A stretch of 64,000 nucleotides of DNA, taken from NCBI GenBank assembly GCA_016710265.1, contig JADJJL010000006.1, positions 558,001 to 622,000 of the forward strand, given 5' to 3'. This DNA is from Saprospiraceae bacterium (GTDB lineage Bacteria; Bacteroidota; Bacteroidia; Chitinophagales; Saprospiraceae). The position numbers and the translations under genes are program-made. How positions within the stretch are numbered: the first letter of the stretch is position 1; each line of letters opens with the position of its first letter. Of this stretch, positions 9,469 to 17,582 are shown one piece after another. Under the pieces are notes generated by a model that ran no database searches, was not told where the DNA came from, and was given only the letters and a program-made list of their open reading frames with translations.

Positions 9469-9981
9469 ATGGGACATTTAAGTTACGAAGAAGGTAAAAA
9501 GGTTGTTTTTAAAGGATTGATTATATTGGGGATTGTAACCCTAGTAGAAGTATTTGTGGCATTACTTGGCAAAGGATATATCATAGATGGTTTCCACCTT
9601 CCTGTTTGGTTGATGTATATGCTCATGATCAGTATGAGTTTATATAAAGCATATTTTATCGTGTATGAATTTATGCACATGAAGTATGAAGTTCCGGGAC
9701 TTGTAAAATCGGTTTTGTTACCCACTTTGCTTCTAACCTGGATGTTGATTGCATTCTTTTCAGAAGCAAGCACCTGGAGAAAATGGAGAGCACAAGTCAA
9801 TGACAAACCAATCGCAGCATTTTCAGCTCCGGCTGCTGAAACTCATCATGATACTGAACACAAAGATGGTTCTCCTTCTGAAGTTGAAGGCCATGCTGCT
9901 CCTGTAGATTCTATGGCGGCTTTACCTGATACGACCCATGCTCCAGTCAAGGATGAACCAAAACCAGAAAAACATCATTGA
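9469..9981 (+). CDS. Cytochrome c oxidase subunit IV, prokaryotic type
   Basis: Small membrane subunit, 170 residues, three helices in the first 105 residues (GLIILGIVTLVEVFVALLG, a second from about residue 42, and a third around 78-98), matching the COX4_pro/CyoD-like family. The C-terminal 60 residues are low-complexity, rich in Ala, His, Glu, Pro and Asp, ending KPEKHH. Such His/acidic tails are seen on other proteins of this operon, such as ActC and subunit I. It begins 10 bp after the second subunit III. Confidence 0.88.
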   Translation: MGHLSYEEGKKVVFKGLIILGIVTLVEVFVALLGKGYIIDGFHLPVWLMYMLMISMSLYKAYFIVYEFMHMKYEVPGLVKSVLLPTLLLTWMLIAFFSEASTWRKWRAQVNDKPIAAFSAPAAETHHDTEHKDGSPSEVEGHAAPVDSMAALPDTTHAPVKDEPKPEKHH

Positions 9982-10014
9982 TTAAGGAAGTTTTAGCTTA
10001 CTTAATCAAAGTCC

Positions 10015-10602
10015 ATGTATCAAAAATTTAAATTACTCCTTATATTTATCATTCTGATTGGATTGCCTGCTTTTGCATGGTATTTTTTAGAATCAGGAAC
10101 TGCAATGAGGAAGGAGGCGATGGAAGCCCTGAAACCTAAAATTGGAATTTCACATTTTCAAAATGTCGAATGGAACGATACACCTGTTACTGAAGATTCA
10201 CTCAAAGGTAAACGGTGGATGGTGGCTGTTTTAGGCGCTGATAGCGCTAATCGTGAGCATGTTCAAACTCTGCTTAAGTTGAATAAACAATCAGAAGTTG
10301 AATTCACTTTAAGGACATTTGTTTTGGCTGGAATGAATTCCGGTGAAACAGCGGAATATCTCAATGCAAATTTATCCGTTCCGGTCAACGATCCTAAATG
10401 GCTTGTAAGTTATATGGCCGCCGAACATGTATTTCCATTCACAGAACAAATTTTTAGCACTCCTGCAGATTATCAAAAGCAATCGATTGTTGTACTTTTG
10501 GACGACAAACAACAAATCAGAAATTATTACAAACTATCAGATCCGGACGATCTTAAAAATTTGGTGAGACATCTTCCTGTTTTTTTAAGTTTAAAAAAAT
10601 AA
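10015..10602 (+). CDS. SCO1/SenC-like thioredoxin-fold membrane-anchored protein without copper ligands
   Basis: 195 residues with one N-terminal anchor helix (about 5-25), followed by a soluble domain. Its place in the operon, directly after subunit IV, and the pattern DSLKGKRWMVAVLG...TFVLAG...VVLLDDKQQIRNYYKL suggest the SCO1/SenC fold. However, the CxxxC copper-binding motif of true Sco proteins is missing; the protein has no cysteine at all. It may be a structural relative that lost metal binding. Family assignment is tentative; operon membership is firm (33 bp gap). Confidence 0.6.
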   Translation: MYQKFKLLLIFIILIGLPAFAWYFLESGTAMRKEAMEALKPKIGISHFQNVEWNDTPVTEDSLKGKRWMVAVLGADSANREHVQTLLKLNKQSEVEFTLRTFVLAGMNSGETAEYLNANLSVPVNDPKWLVSYMAAEHVFPFTEQIFSTPADYQKQSIVVLLDDKQQIRNYYKLSDPDDLKNLVRHLPVFLSLKK

Positions 10603-10609
10603 ATTAGAG

Positions 10610-11137
10610 ATGATACACCAAGGAAACTTAAAAACCTGGAATAGAATTGCTACGATTCTTAGTGTGGTGGTCTTGTTGGTTGTCGTGTTTATGCGTAAAA
10701 TTCACATTGACAGTTCTATTGATTTTTCATTTTTACCTCCATTTTACAGCATGCTTAACGCCATTGCGGCCATTTGTTTAATCAGTGCATACATTCACAT
10801 TAAAAACAAAAGAATCGAAGCGCACAAGCGCATGATCATCTGGGCGCTCGGTATTTCTTTCTTCTTTCTTATCTGTTATGTGGTCTACCATATCACCACC
10901 CCTGAAACCAGTTTTTGTAAGGAAGGATTTATTCGCAGTATTTATTTTTTTCTATTAATCACGCATATTATTTTGGCAGCCGTCAGTTTCCCTTTTATTT
11001 TGTTTACCTTTATACGAGGATACAGTATGCAGGTAGAAAGACATAAAAAAATGGCGCGCTGGGTGTTTCCCATATGGCTTTATGTTTGCATCACTGGCCC
11101 TATTTGTTATCTGATGTTAAAACCCTGCTATGCATAG
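10610..11137 (+). CDS. DUF420-family membrane protein
   Basis: 175 residues, five helices, starting 7 bp after the SCO-like gene. Conserved elements include PPFYSMLNAIAAICLISAYIHIKNKRIEAHKRMI, HIILAAVSFPF and RHKKMARWVFPIWLYVCITGPICYLML. Together they fit the DUF420 (YozB/CtaM-like) family, whose members are linked to assembly of heme-copper oxidases. Position at the end of the cox operon agrees. The last 8 bp overlap the next gene, suggesting translational coupling. Confidence 0.82.
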   Translation: MIHQGNLKTWNRIATILSVVVLLVVVFMRKIHIDSSIDFSFLPPFYSMLNAIAAICLISAYIHIKNKRIEAHKRMIIWALGISFFFLICYVVYHITTPETSFCKEGFIRSIYFFLLITHIILAAVSFPFILFTFIRGYSMQVERHKKMARWVFPIWLYVCITGPICYLMLKPCYA

Positions 11138-11375
11138 AATCAAATCCATTTTCTACAAAATAATAATCCTGACCATTCTGGTATTCAATCCAATAAATTA
11201 TATTTTGGCGCAGTGTCCAATGTGTAAAATGGCGGCTGAATCCAATATGAAGGATGGAGGATTGGCTGGGCAAGGTTTAAATAATGGGATTTTGTATTTA
11301 CTCGTAATTCCATACATCCTTGCGTTTACATTGATATACTTATACAGGAAGAGTAGAAAACAAGTTGATTCTTAG
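11130..11375 (+). CDS. Small membrane protein with CPMC motif, end of cox operon
   Basis: 81 residues: an N-terminal signal or anchor (about 8-27, ending YILAQ), a short periplasmic piece with CPMCKMAAESNMKDGG, then one helix (51-70) and a basic tail. The paired cysteines and methionines right after the signal could hold a metal such as copper or form a disulfide (inference). It overlaps the DUF420 gene by 8 bp and closes the respiratory operon. Proteins of this shape recur next to cox genes in Bacteroidota as far as I recall, but no function is known to me. Confidence 0.75.
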   Translation: MHRIKSIFYKIIILTILVFNPINYILAQCPMCKMAAESNMKDGGLAGQGLNNGILYLLVIPYILAFTLIYLYRKSRKQVDS

Positions 11376-11629
11376 GATTCGATGAGTTAATTAGTCGATG
11401 AGTCAATTAGTTAATTAGCCAATTTAAACATAGGTCACATAGTTTAAGTGTGATCCTAGTACCTATGTGTTCTATGTGTAAGCTCTGTGCTCAATGTGGT
11501 AAAATTTCATTCCAATTTTGAGAGAGTTTTTTTAACAATTAGGCCACAATAGTTAATGCACACATAGGGCACATAGTCAAGAAGTGCTTACTAAAAAATC
11601 AAAAGAAAATTGAAGAGTATTTGTAATTA
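11376..11629. repeat. Intergenic low-complexity direct repeats
   Basis: Convergent gap between the cox operon and a minus-strand gene. It holds short direct repeats built on ttaattagtc/gatgagtcaatt and on a tacctatgtgt/ctatgtgtaag/cacatagg theme. No gene or clear terminator hairpin was seen. Similar gagtcaattag words recur at 14030-14080 and 62855-63000. Confidence 0.6.
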
Positions 11630-12229
11630 TTATTTCCTATTATTGACTGTGCGCAATGGAGGATTAGACTTAACAGGAGTTGATTTAGAAGCTTTGTAAC
11701 TTTCTTCGTACACCTGAAAAGGAGTAGATTTATGATGGTTGCCATAAAAATAGCTGGCAATGATTTCAAAGGTTTCTGCATCCAAATATCCGGGAATAGG
11801 TTGTATGACATCGATGTTTTCATCCATAAAAACAAAAGTAGGGAAGGAGAGATTGTTTTGAGTGATCTCAAGGGCCAATTGATGGCATCCTCTTTTACCG
11901 TAGTTGACGTATTTAAATATCTTTTCTTTGTAAATGATGTCCTCGCGAAAATCTGCATTCAATTTTACCGCGTAAAAATCTCTTCCTATCATTTTTACCA
12001 CTGATGGATCTTGAAAAGTAGTTTGATCCATTCTTTTGCACCAGGAACAACGATCGGTGTAGATATCCACAATCACTTTCTTCTTTTGCTTTTTCATCAT
12101 GGTCTCCATCTGTTCCCAACTCAACCATTCGATGCCGGTCGTTTGGGCGTAGAGAATGTTTCCCATTCCAATGAAAAAAAACATCGTTACAAAGCCTGTG
12201 AATCCTATTTTATATGCCAGTTTGAGCAT
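11630..12229 (-). CDS. Periplasmic thioredoxin-family protein
   Basis: 199 residues. The N-terminus has a signal-type hydrophobic segment (about 12-28, ending YAQ). A thioredoxin-like domain follows, with KKKVIVDIYTDRCSWCKRMD containing the redox motif CSWC, then GCHQLALEI and FPTFVFMDENIDVIQPIPGY. This is the thioredoxin_7/DUF255-like form found in exported Bacteroidota reductases. A Ser/Pro/Lys-rich C-terminal tail has no recognisable domain. It is monocistronic on the minus strand, convergent with the cox operon. Probable role: thiol-disulfide exchange in the periplasm (inference). Confidence 0.85.
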   Translation of the reverse strand: MLKLAYKIGFTGFVTMFFFIGMGNILYAQTTGIEWLSWEQMETMMKKQKKKVIVDIYTDRCSWCKRMDQTTFQDPSVVKMIGRDFYAVKLNADFREDIIYKEKIFKYVNYGKRGCHQLALEITQNNLSFPTFVFMDENIDVIQPIPGYLDAETFEIIASYFYGNHHKSTPFQVYEESYKASKSTPVKSNPPLRTVNNRK

Positions 12230-12343
12230 CTATTTTATTTACAAACAACAAAGAAACAAAGAATATCCGTTTTGTTCACTAGTCTGTCGGTTGAATAAGT
12301 CTATTTTAAAACTATTTTAACGTAATTGAATGGAAATCAAAGA

Positions 12344-13309
12344 TTATGCCGCATTTGGCCGAATGATAAACCAATCATCGGTCCCAAAATGGAATCGATT
12401 TTCCAAAATTCCTCTTAGAAAAGGACCTTGAATTCCATTTTCTAAACTCAGAGTATGGTTTTTTACCAATCTCAACTCATCCCAAAGTTTTTGATCTATA
12501 AAATATTGCAGGCATTCACGTCCACCTTCCACGAGCAATGTCCCACAATGATGCTCCCGAAGCAATTTTTCCAAAGACTGATTCATGGTGCAACCAGCAA
12601 ACGGAATACTTGTAAATCCTTCGTGTTTTGATTGATGGGTGAAAACCAATTTTTCAGGAGAATGGCCTGTCCAGTGCCTCACATTGAGCTGTGGTCGGTC
12701 ATTGATCAATGTCCGATGCCCAATCAAGATTCCATTTATTTCTGATCGCCATTTGTGAACCAGCGTATCAGAAATTTCATTTGAAATTTTGATTTTTTGA
12801 CCTATTTGTCCGATAAATCCATCTCTGGATTCTGCCCATTTAAGAATAATATAGGGCCGTTTGTATTTTTGCTGAACGGCAAATGGGCGTATCAATTCTA
12901 AGAAGGAATTTGGATTTTCGGCCCATTGCACATCTACTCCCTCCTTTCGTAGATAATCCATGCTCTTTCCGGACATTTTTTCATTGGGATCCGGGCATCC
13001 AACCATGACTTTTTTTATACCATTTTGAATAATGAGTTCAGTACAAGGAGCTGTTTTCCCATAGTGGTTGCAAGGTTCGAGGCTAACATACAAGGTCGAT
13101 TGTGGGATCAAATGTTTTAAATGATCCGGTACATTTCCAATGGCGTTGACCTCTGCATGCGCTTTCCCAAAAGTCTTGTGCCATCCTTCGCCAATGATTT
13201 GCTCTTGATAACGCAACAATGCTCCTACACGAGGATTGGTTTTAACCGACGCAGACCGCTGCGCCAACTGGAGACAATATTGAAAATAGATATCATGATT
13301 TTCTTGCAT
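12344..13309 (-). CDS. ribD: Riboflavin biosynthesis protein RibD
   Basis: Bifunctional diaminohydroxyphosphoribosylaminopyrimidine deaminase and 5-amino-6-(5-phosphoribosylamino)uracil reductase, 321 residues, cytosolic. The zinc deaminase motifs HAEVNAI (about residue 50) and PCNHYGKTAPC (about 78-88) are intact. The C-terminal RibD reductase half has RPYIILKWAESRDGFIGQ and LLVEGGRECLQYFI. It is slightly shorter than the usual 360 residues. It is divergent from the aquaporin gene with a gap of only 43 bp between the two ATGs. Confidence 0.94.
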   Translation of the reverse strand: MQENHDIYFQYCLQLAQRSASVKTNPRVGALLRYQEQIIGEGWHKTFGKAHAEVNAIGNVPDHLKHLIPQSTLYVSLEPCNHYGKTAPCTELIIQNGIKKVMVGCPDPNEKMSGKSMDYLRKEGVDVQWAENPNSFLELIRPFAVQQKYKRPYIILKWAESRDGFIGQIGQKIKISNEISDTLVHKWRSEINGILIGHRTLINDRPQLNVRHWTGHSPEKLVFTHQSKHEGFTSIPFAGCTMNQSLEKLLREHHCGTLLVEGGRECLQYFIDQKLWDELRLVKNHTLSLENGIQGPFLRGILENRFHFGTDDWFIIRPNAA

Positions 13310-13352
13310 TTGTTCTAATTTGCGTCCTCAAGCAGACAAAATTAACAATATC

Positions 13353-13982
13353 ATGAAAAAATTGCTGGTAGAATTTATAGGCAGCCTGGTTATCAGTACG
13401 GTGCTCGTCATTGCTGCCATGCAGAATTCCTGGATGGAACTGTCATTTGCAGTCGGATTCGTCTATATGGCCATGGTTTATACCGGCGGGCATATTTCGG
13501 GTGGTCATTTTAATCCTGCTGTTAGTTTAGCGGTTTTTTTAAGAGGCAGAATGTCCATGAGGGATCTTCCTGGATTTGTGCTCGTGCAATTTCTAGGAGC
13601 GGCATTAGGAGCTGGCCTGGGGAGTCTCTGTGTCACGACCAAGCAATCCACAGGCATTGTCTTAAACGCTGACATCGTCGCTGCAATGGCCACTGAGTTG
13701 CTAGGAACTTTTGTGCTTTGTTTCGTCTTTCTCAACGTTGCATCTTCGCGTACCACCATAGGCAATTCTTTCTACGGATTGGCTTTGGGGGGTATGATGG
13801 TGGGTTGCATGTTGACCTTTGGCAAAATCTCCGGTGGAGCATTTAATCCTGCTTTGGGATTAAGCCTTGGCATCAGTAATATTTCAGGATTTGGTAATAT
13901 TTGGGTGCACTGGGTTGCTGAGGTGACTGGTTCTGTTGCAGCGGCGTTTTGTTTTGTGTTTATACATGGGAAGGAGAATTAG
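13353..13982 (+). CDS. Aquaporin / MIP-family channel
   Basis: 209 residues from the ATG at 13353, chosen because it begins directly at the first helix (MKKLLVEFIGSLVIS); the open frame extends 11 codons upstream but into the divergent promoter region. Six helices and two NPA boxes are present: GGHFNPAVSLAVF (Asn54) and GGAFNPALGLSLG (about residue 171). It is shorter than E. coli AqpZ and GlpF. The Phe before each NPA box does not by itself decide water versus glycerol selectivity. It stands alone between ribD and purB. Confidence 0.92.
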   Translation: MKKLLVEFIGSLVISTVLVIAAMQNSWMELSFAVGFVYMAMVYTGGHISGGHFNPAVSLAVFLRGRMSMRDLPGFVLVQFLGAALGAGLGSLCVTTKQSTGIVLNADIVAAMATELLGTFVLCFVFLNVASSRTTIGNSFYGLALGGMMVGCMLTFGKISGGAFNPALGLSLGISNISGFGNIWVHWVAEVTGSVAAAFCFVFIHGKEN

Positions 13983-14148
13983 GAAATGTGAAAATGTGGA
14001 AATGTGAAAATGGAGGAAAATGTAATTAGTAGATTAGTCAATTAGTCGCGTGCCCCCAACGCAGTTGGTGGGATTAGTCAATTTGAAGATTAGGAACATT
14101 AACCATTAATCATTTACCATTAACCATTCAAAACTTAAAACTCAAAAC
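13983..14148. repeat. Intergenic low-complexity repeats with a dispersed palindrome
   Basis: Convergent gap between aquaporin and purB. It contains a gaaaatgtg-type heptamer run (13984-14020), the palindromic word CCCAACGCAGTTGG at 14054-14068, which recurs inverted at 50949-50975, and a terminal run of cattaacc and acttaaaactc repeats that also occurs at 63180-63290. No gene seen. Confidence 0.6.
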
Positions 14149-15495
14149 TTAAAACTCTCCCGCGTACCCAATATATCCCTCAGGACTTAGAGCTTTTAAT
14201 TCTTCTTTTACAGCATCGGAAACTTGAAGGCCATCAACAAATGTATGCAAATCTGCAGGGCTGATAGCACTTTTACCTCGTGTTAGATTTTTAAGTAATT
14301 CGTAGGGATGTTCGATGTTTTCACGACGAAGGATGGTTTGGACCGCTTCAGCAAGAATGATCCATTGTTGGTTTAATTCGGATTCAATTTTGGGAAGGTT
14401 GACTTCCAATTTTGTAAGACCAAAAGATAAGGATTTTAATGCAATTAGACTGTGTGCCACTGGAGTTCCTAAATTGCGGAGAACCGTGCTGTCAGTAAGA
14501 TCGCGTTGTAACCTAGAAATCGGAAGTTTCTCAGCCATAAAAGAAAAAATGGCGTTTGCAATTCCAAAATTTCCTTCAGCATTTTCAAAATCAATGGGGT
14601 TGACCTTGTGCGGCATGGCTGAAGAACCAACTTCACCAGCCACTGTCTTTTGTGTAAAATAATCCATCGAAATATAAGCCCACAAATCCTTACAAAAATC
14701 AATAAAAATTGTATTGATGCGCATCAAAATATGACACCATTCTGCGATCTCGTCGTAATGGGCAATTTGTGTGGTGAGTGATTGTCTTTTTATACCCAAT
14801 TTATTGAGCAAAAAATGATCGGCCCAGTTACGCCAATCCAATTGCGGGTACGCAATTTTATGAGCGTTAAAATTGCCGGTAGCACCTCCAAATTTTCCGG
14901 AATATTCTAAAAATTCTAATTGATAAATTTGTTTTTGAAGTCGTTCTGTAAAAACCGCTATTTCCTTACCCAATCCGGTGGGACTGGCAGGCTGGCCGTG
15001 GGTTCGGGCCAACATTGATACATTTCGATATTCATTTGCAATTGCCAATATTTGTAAGTGTATTTGAGATAAATGTGGAATTAAAATGCTTTTAGTCGCA
15101 TCTCTCATCATCATCGGCGTAGCGGTATTGTTGATGTCTTGAGAAGTGAGCCCAAAATGAATCATTTCAAACAAACTCTGAAGGCCGATTTCTCCAATTT
15201 TTTCTCTTAAAAAATATTCCACAGCCTTTACATCATGCCGCGTGATTTTCTCTATTTCTTTGATTCTTTCTGAATCTTTAATAGAATAATTTTCTACAAT
15301 GTCCAGCAATGATTTTTCCTGATCCTTGGTGATTGCAGGGATGCTTAATTCTGGAGTGCGGATCAATTCTAAAAGGTATAAAACTTCTACCTGTACACGA
15401 TATTTGAACAAGCCATGTTCTGAAAAAAAATCAGACAATTCGGAGACTTTATTGGCGTACCTTCCGTCGATGGGAGATATATTTTGGAGACTCAT
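14149..15495 (-). CDS. purB: Adenylosuccinate lyase
   Basis: 448 residues, full length for the bacterial PurB/fumarase superfamily. It catalyses two beta-eliminations in purine synthesis (SAICAR to AICAR, adenylosuccinate to AMP). Visible motifs: LQNISPIDGRYANKV at the N-terminus, TSQDINNTATPMMMRD, THGQPASPTGLGKE and the signature SSAMPHKVNPIDFE. Its ATG overlaps the stop of the upstream gene by 4 bp (ATGA), so it is coupled to the YwaF-like gene. Confidence 0.96.
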   Translation of the reverse strand: MSLQNISPIDGRYANKVSELSDFFSEHGLFKYRVQVEVLYLLELIRTPELSIPAITKDQEKSLLDIVENYSIKDSERIKEIEKITRHDVKAVEYFLREKIGEIGLQSLFEMIHFGLTSQDINNTATPMMMRDATKSILIPHLSQIHLQILAIANEYRNVSMLARTHGQPASPTGLGKEIAVFTERLQKQIYQLEFLEYSGKFGGATGNFNAHKIAYPQLDWRNWADHFLLNKLGIKRQSLTTQIAHYDEIAEWCHILMRINTIFIDFCKDLWAYISMDYFTQKTVAGEVGSSAMPHKVNPIDFENAEGNFGIANAIFSFMAEKLPISRLQRDLTDSTVLRNLGTPVAHSLIALKSLSFGLTKLEVNLPKIESELNQQWIILAEAVQTILRRENIEHPYELLKNLTRGKSAISPADLHTFVDGLQVSDAVKEELKALSPEGYIGYAGEF

Positions 15496-16214
15496 GCAGC
15501 GTGTTTTGGTTTATTGGAAAAAAGATGAAAGCGTAGCCTCCTAAAAATATGATAAATGCTGAGCACAAAAATAATACCGATGACTTCAAAACCAATGACA
15601 TGGTAAGGAAATTTACCGGTGATTAATACATTGTCCACCTTGGGTGGTTCGCAGAGGTAGATGTAATTCGAGCCAATAAAATAATTGATCGTACCAACGA
15701 TGGCAAGAACGATATTTCCAAAAATCAAAACATACATCCAGGATTTAACCCTTGGTCGGATTTGTAACACAAAAAATAAGTACATCGGCATAAAGAGGAT
15801 CAAACCATGATTGAGGTAGTAATCAAATAGCAAAAAAGGAGAATATCCATGGGTCATTTCCGGAGTTAGAAAACTCATCAAAGCACCGACGCTTCCTAGC
15901 ATCAAAACAAATTCATAAAGCAAGGCATGTGGTTTATACAAACAAACCAAACAAGCAAAGTACGAAAGTCCACAGAGATGTAAGGGTAGGGACTCGGTCA
16001 TGTGAAATTCATCTGTAATAATGAAATACAAATGGATGGCAAATTCCCTGAACAAAAAAATATAAAACAAAATTCTCCTAAAGTTTTCTTCAGTTCCCTT
16101 AGATTTATAATACAAACCCATTCGCCCAAGGCCTAAATAAAATATGGTTGAAAACACGATGCCTCCCCACCACATCAATGAATAGGTTGGAATCAAATAA
16201 TGTTCTTGTGGCAT
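15492..16214 (-). CDS. TIGR02206/YwaF-family membrane protein
   Basis: 240 residues, about seven helices. The pattern FHMTESLPLHLCGLSYFACL, SFLTPEMTHGYSPFLLFDYYLNHGLILFMPMYL and GTINYFIGSNYIYLCEPP matches the YwaF/TIGR02206 family of conserved integral membrane proteins of unknown role. The gene begins 3 bp after the preceding gene on the minus strand and overlaps purB by 4 bp. Confidence 0.85.
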   Translation of the reverse strand: MPQEHYLIPTYSLMWWGGIVFSTIFYLGLGRMGLYYKSKGTEENFRRILFYIFLFREFAIHLYFIITDEFHMTESLPLHLCGLSYFACLVCLYKPHALLYEFVLMLGSVGALMSFLTPEMTHGYSPFLLFDYYLNHGLILFMPMYLFFVLQIRPRVKSWMYVLIFGNIVLAIVGTINYFIGSNYIYLCEPPKVDNVLITGKFPYHVIGFEVIGIIFVLSIYHIFRRLRFHLFSNKPKHAA

Positions 16215-16217
16215 GGT

Positions 16218-16754
16218 TTAGTCGTTTGATTTATCACCTACAAACTGATGCTCCTTATATTTAAACAATACATTAAAAGTGGTAAGGCTTCCATAAATTC
16301 TGGTGATGTATTGTTGCAAATTGACCTTCTCTTCATCGGTCAGGCCACTTGCGTTGATTCTCTGTTCCATGACTCTGAGTCGATCGCGGACCATAACGAT
16401 TTTATGAAAAAATGCGTCGATGGGAATTTCTTTTTCTTTGAGCGTGGTATCTGCGGAGCGGAGCACCATAACTCCTTCTTTCCATTTATCGCCAAGTGGC
16501 ACCACTTCGCTGATGTCGGACCAGGCTTTAAGGATTTTGACCAGAGATTTTTCAGCCTCATTAAAGCTAACGGCTTCAGTAGGTTCCACCTTATCGATAA
16601 TCTCCCAGGCAGAATAATCTTTGCCTACTAGTTTGATCCCAAATTGAATAAAACAGACCCTGTAGGCTATAACATCCACTTCGATGACGACGCCATCTCC
16701 AAAAGCAGGGTGCTTGACCCTTGATCCTACGCCTAAGAATTTCTCTGCGCTCAT
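16218..16754 (-). CDS. Conserved hypothetical protein with N-terminal SH3-like module
   Basis: 178 residues from the ATG at 16754; an upstream in-frame ATG at 16793 would add 13 non-conserved residues. The N-terminus FLGVGSRVKHPAFGDGVVIEVDVIAYRV is the small beta-barrel motif also found at the C-terminus of UvrD-type helicases and in CarD-like proteins, and often contacts RNA polymerase or nucleic acid (family knowledge). The rest is predicted helical with no recognised domain. It is first in a three-gene minus-strand run with the YwaF-like gene and purB. Confidence 0.72.
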   Translation of the reverse strand: MSAEKFLGVGSRVKHPAFGDGVVIEVDVIAYRVCFIQFGIKLVGKDYSAWEIIDKVEPTEAVSFNEAEKSLVKILKAWSDISEVVPLGDKWKEGVMVLRSADTTLKEKEIPIDAFFHKIVMVRDRLRVMEQRINASGLTDEEKVNLQQYITRIYGSLTTFNVLFKYKEHQFVGDKSND

Positions 16755-16873
16755 AATTTTAGAATTTGGCCCAAATATAGTATATTCTATCATGTGTAAT
16801 GTCAGAATATCCTTTCGATAAAATTATTAAAGCTCTATTGGAACAGATATGATCATATATTCATTGGCATTCA

Positions 16874-17506
16874 TTAATTTAGAATTCCTAGTTTTCGTAG
16901 TTTACTAATGAGGGATTGAAAGTTATTGACCTGGTATTTTTGTAAGATATTTTTACGGTGAGTTTCTACAGTCAGTGGGCTAATAAATAAGGCTTTTGCA
17001 ATTTGTGGCCCGGTTAGTCCTTCTGTTAGAAGCTCTATAATTTCGCGTTCTCTTCTAGTCAAACTAGGAAAATTATTGATTTCTTTTGGGGTAATCATGT
17101 ACAATAACAAGTCGTCTTTGATTTCTGATCCCAGATAAGTCTGATTCTGCATCACAGATTCAATGCATTTTAAATATTCAGACCTTTCTGCAGATTTGCT
17201 AATAAATCCATTACCACCATTTTTAATAAAATCTGCAACAATTGCACTCTCTTGATGCACGCTCAGCCCAATAATTTTTATTTGTTTCCAATTGGTTCTG
17301 ATTTGTTTACAGAGTTCATTTCCGTGGATATCCGGGAGGGAGATGTCTAGGAAAACAAGATCAATGGCCTGTTTTTCAATCATTTGCAAGGCTTTAGCCC
17401 CATTTTCGGCGGAATAAAATTCAAAATCATTGATAATCGATTTGAGAATTAAATGAATACCATCCTGAACAATCGGATGGTCATCCACAATGCCAATTTG
17501 TAGCAT
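16874..17506 (-). CDS. LuxR/NarL-family response regulator
   Basis: 210 residues. An N-terminal receiver domain has the acidic pair VDD (8-9) and phosphoacceptor Asp54 in LVFLDISLPD. A C-terminal LuxR helix-turn-helix follows (LTRREREIIELLTEGLTGPQIAKALFISPLTVETHRKNIL). It lies 76 bp downstream of the histidine kinase on the same strand and is its obvious partner. Targets are unknown; the divergent exported-protein cluster from 19704 is a candidate (inference). Confidence 0.93.
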   Translation of the reverse strand: MLQIGIVDDHPIVQDGIHLILKSIINDFEFYSAENGAKALQMIEKQAIDLVFLDISLPDIHGNELCKQIRTNWKQIKIIGLSVHQESAIVADFIKNGGNGFISKSAERSEYLKCIESVMQNQTYLGSEIKDDLLLYMITPKEINNFPSLTRREREIIELLTEGLTGPQIAKALFISPLTVETHRKNILQKYQVNNFQSLISKLRKLGILN

Positions 17507-17582
17507 ATGTATTTTAGATATTAGGTTGCAAATGTATCACTCTGAATTTACGAATTCTGTAAAATATTGAATAAGATATGGA

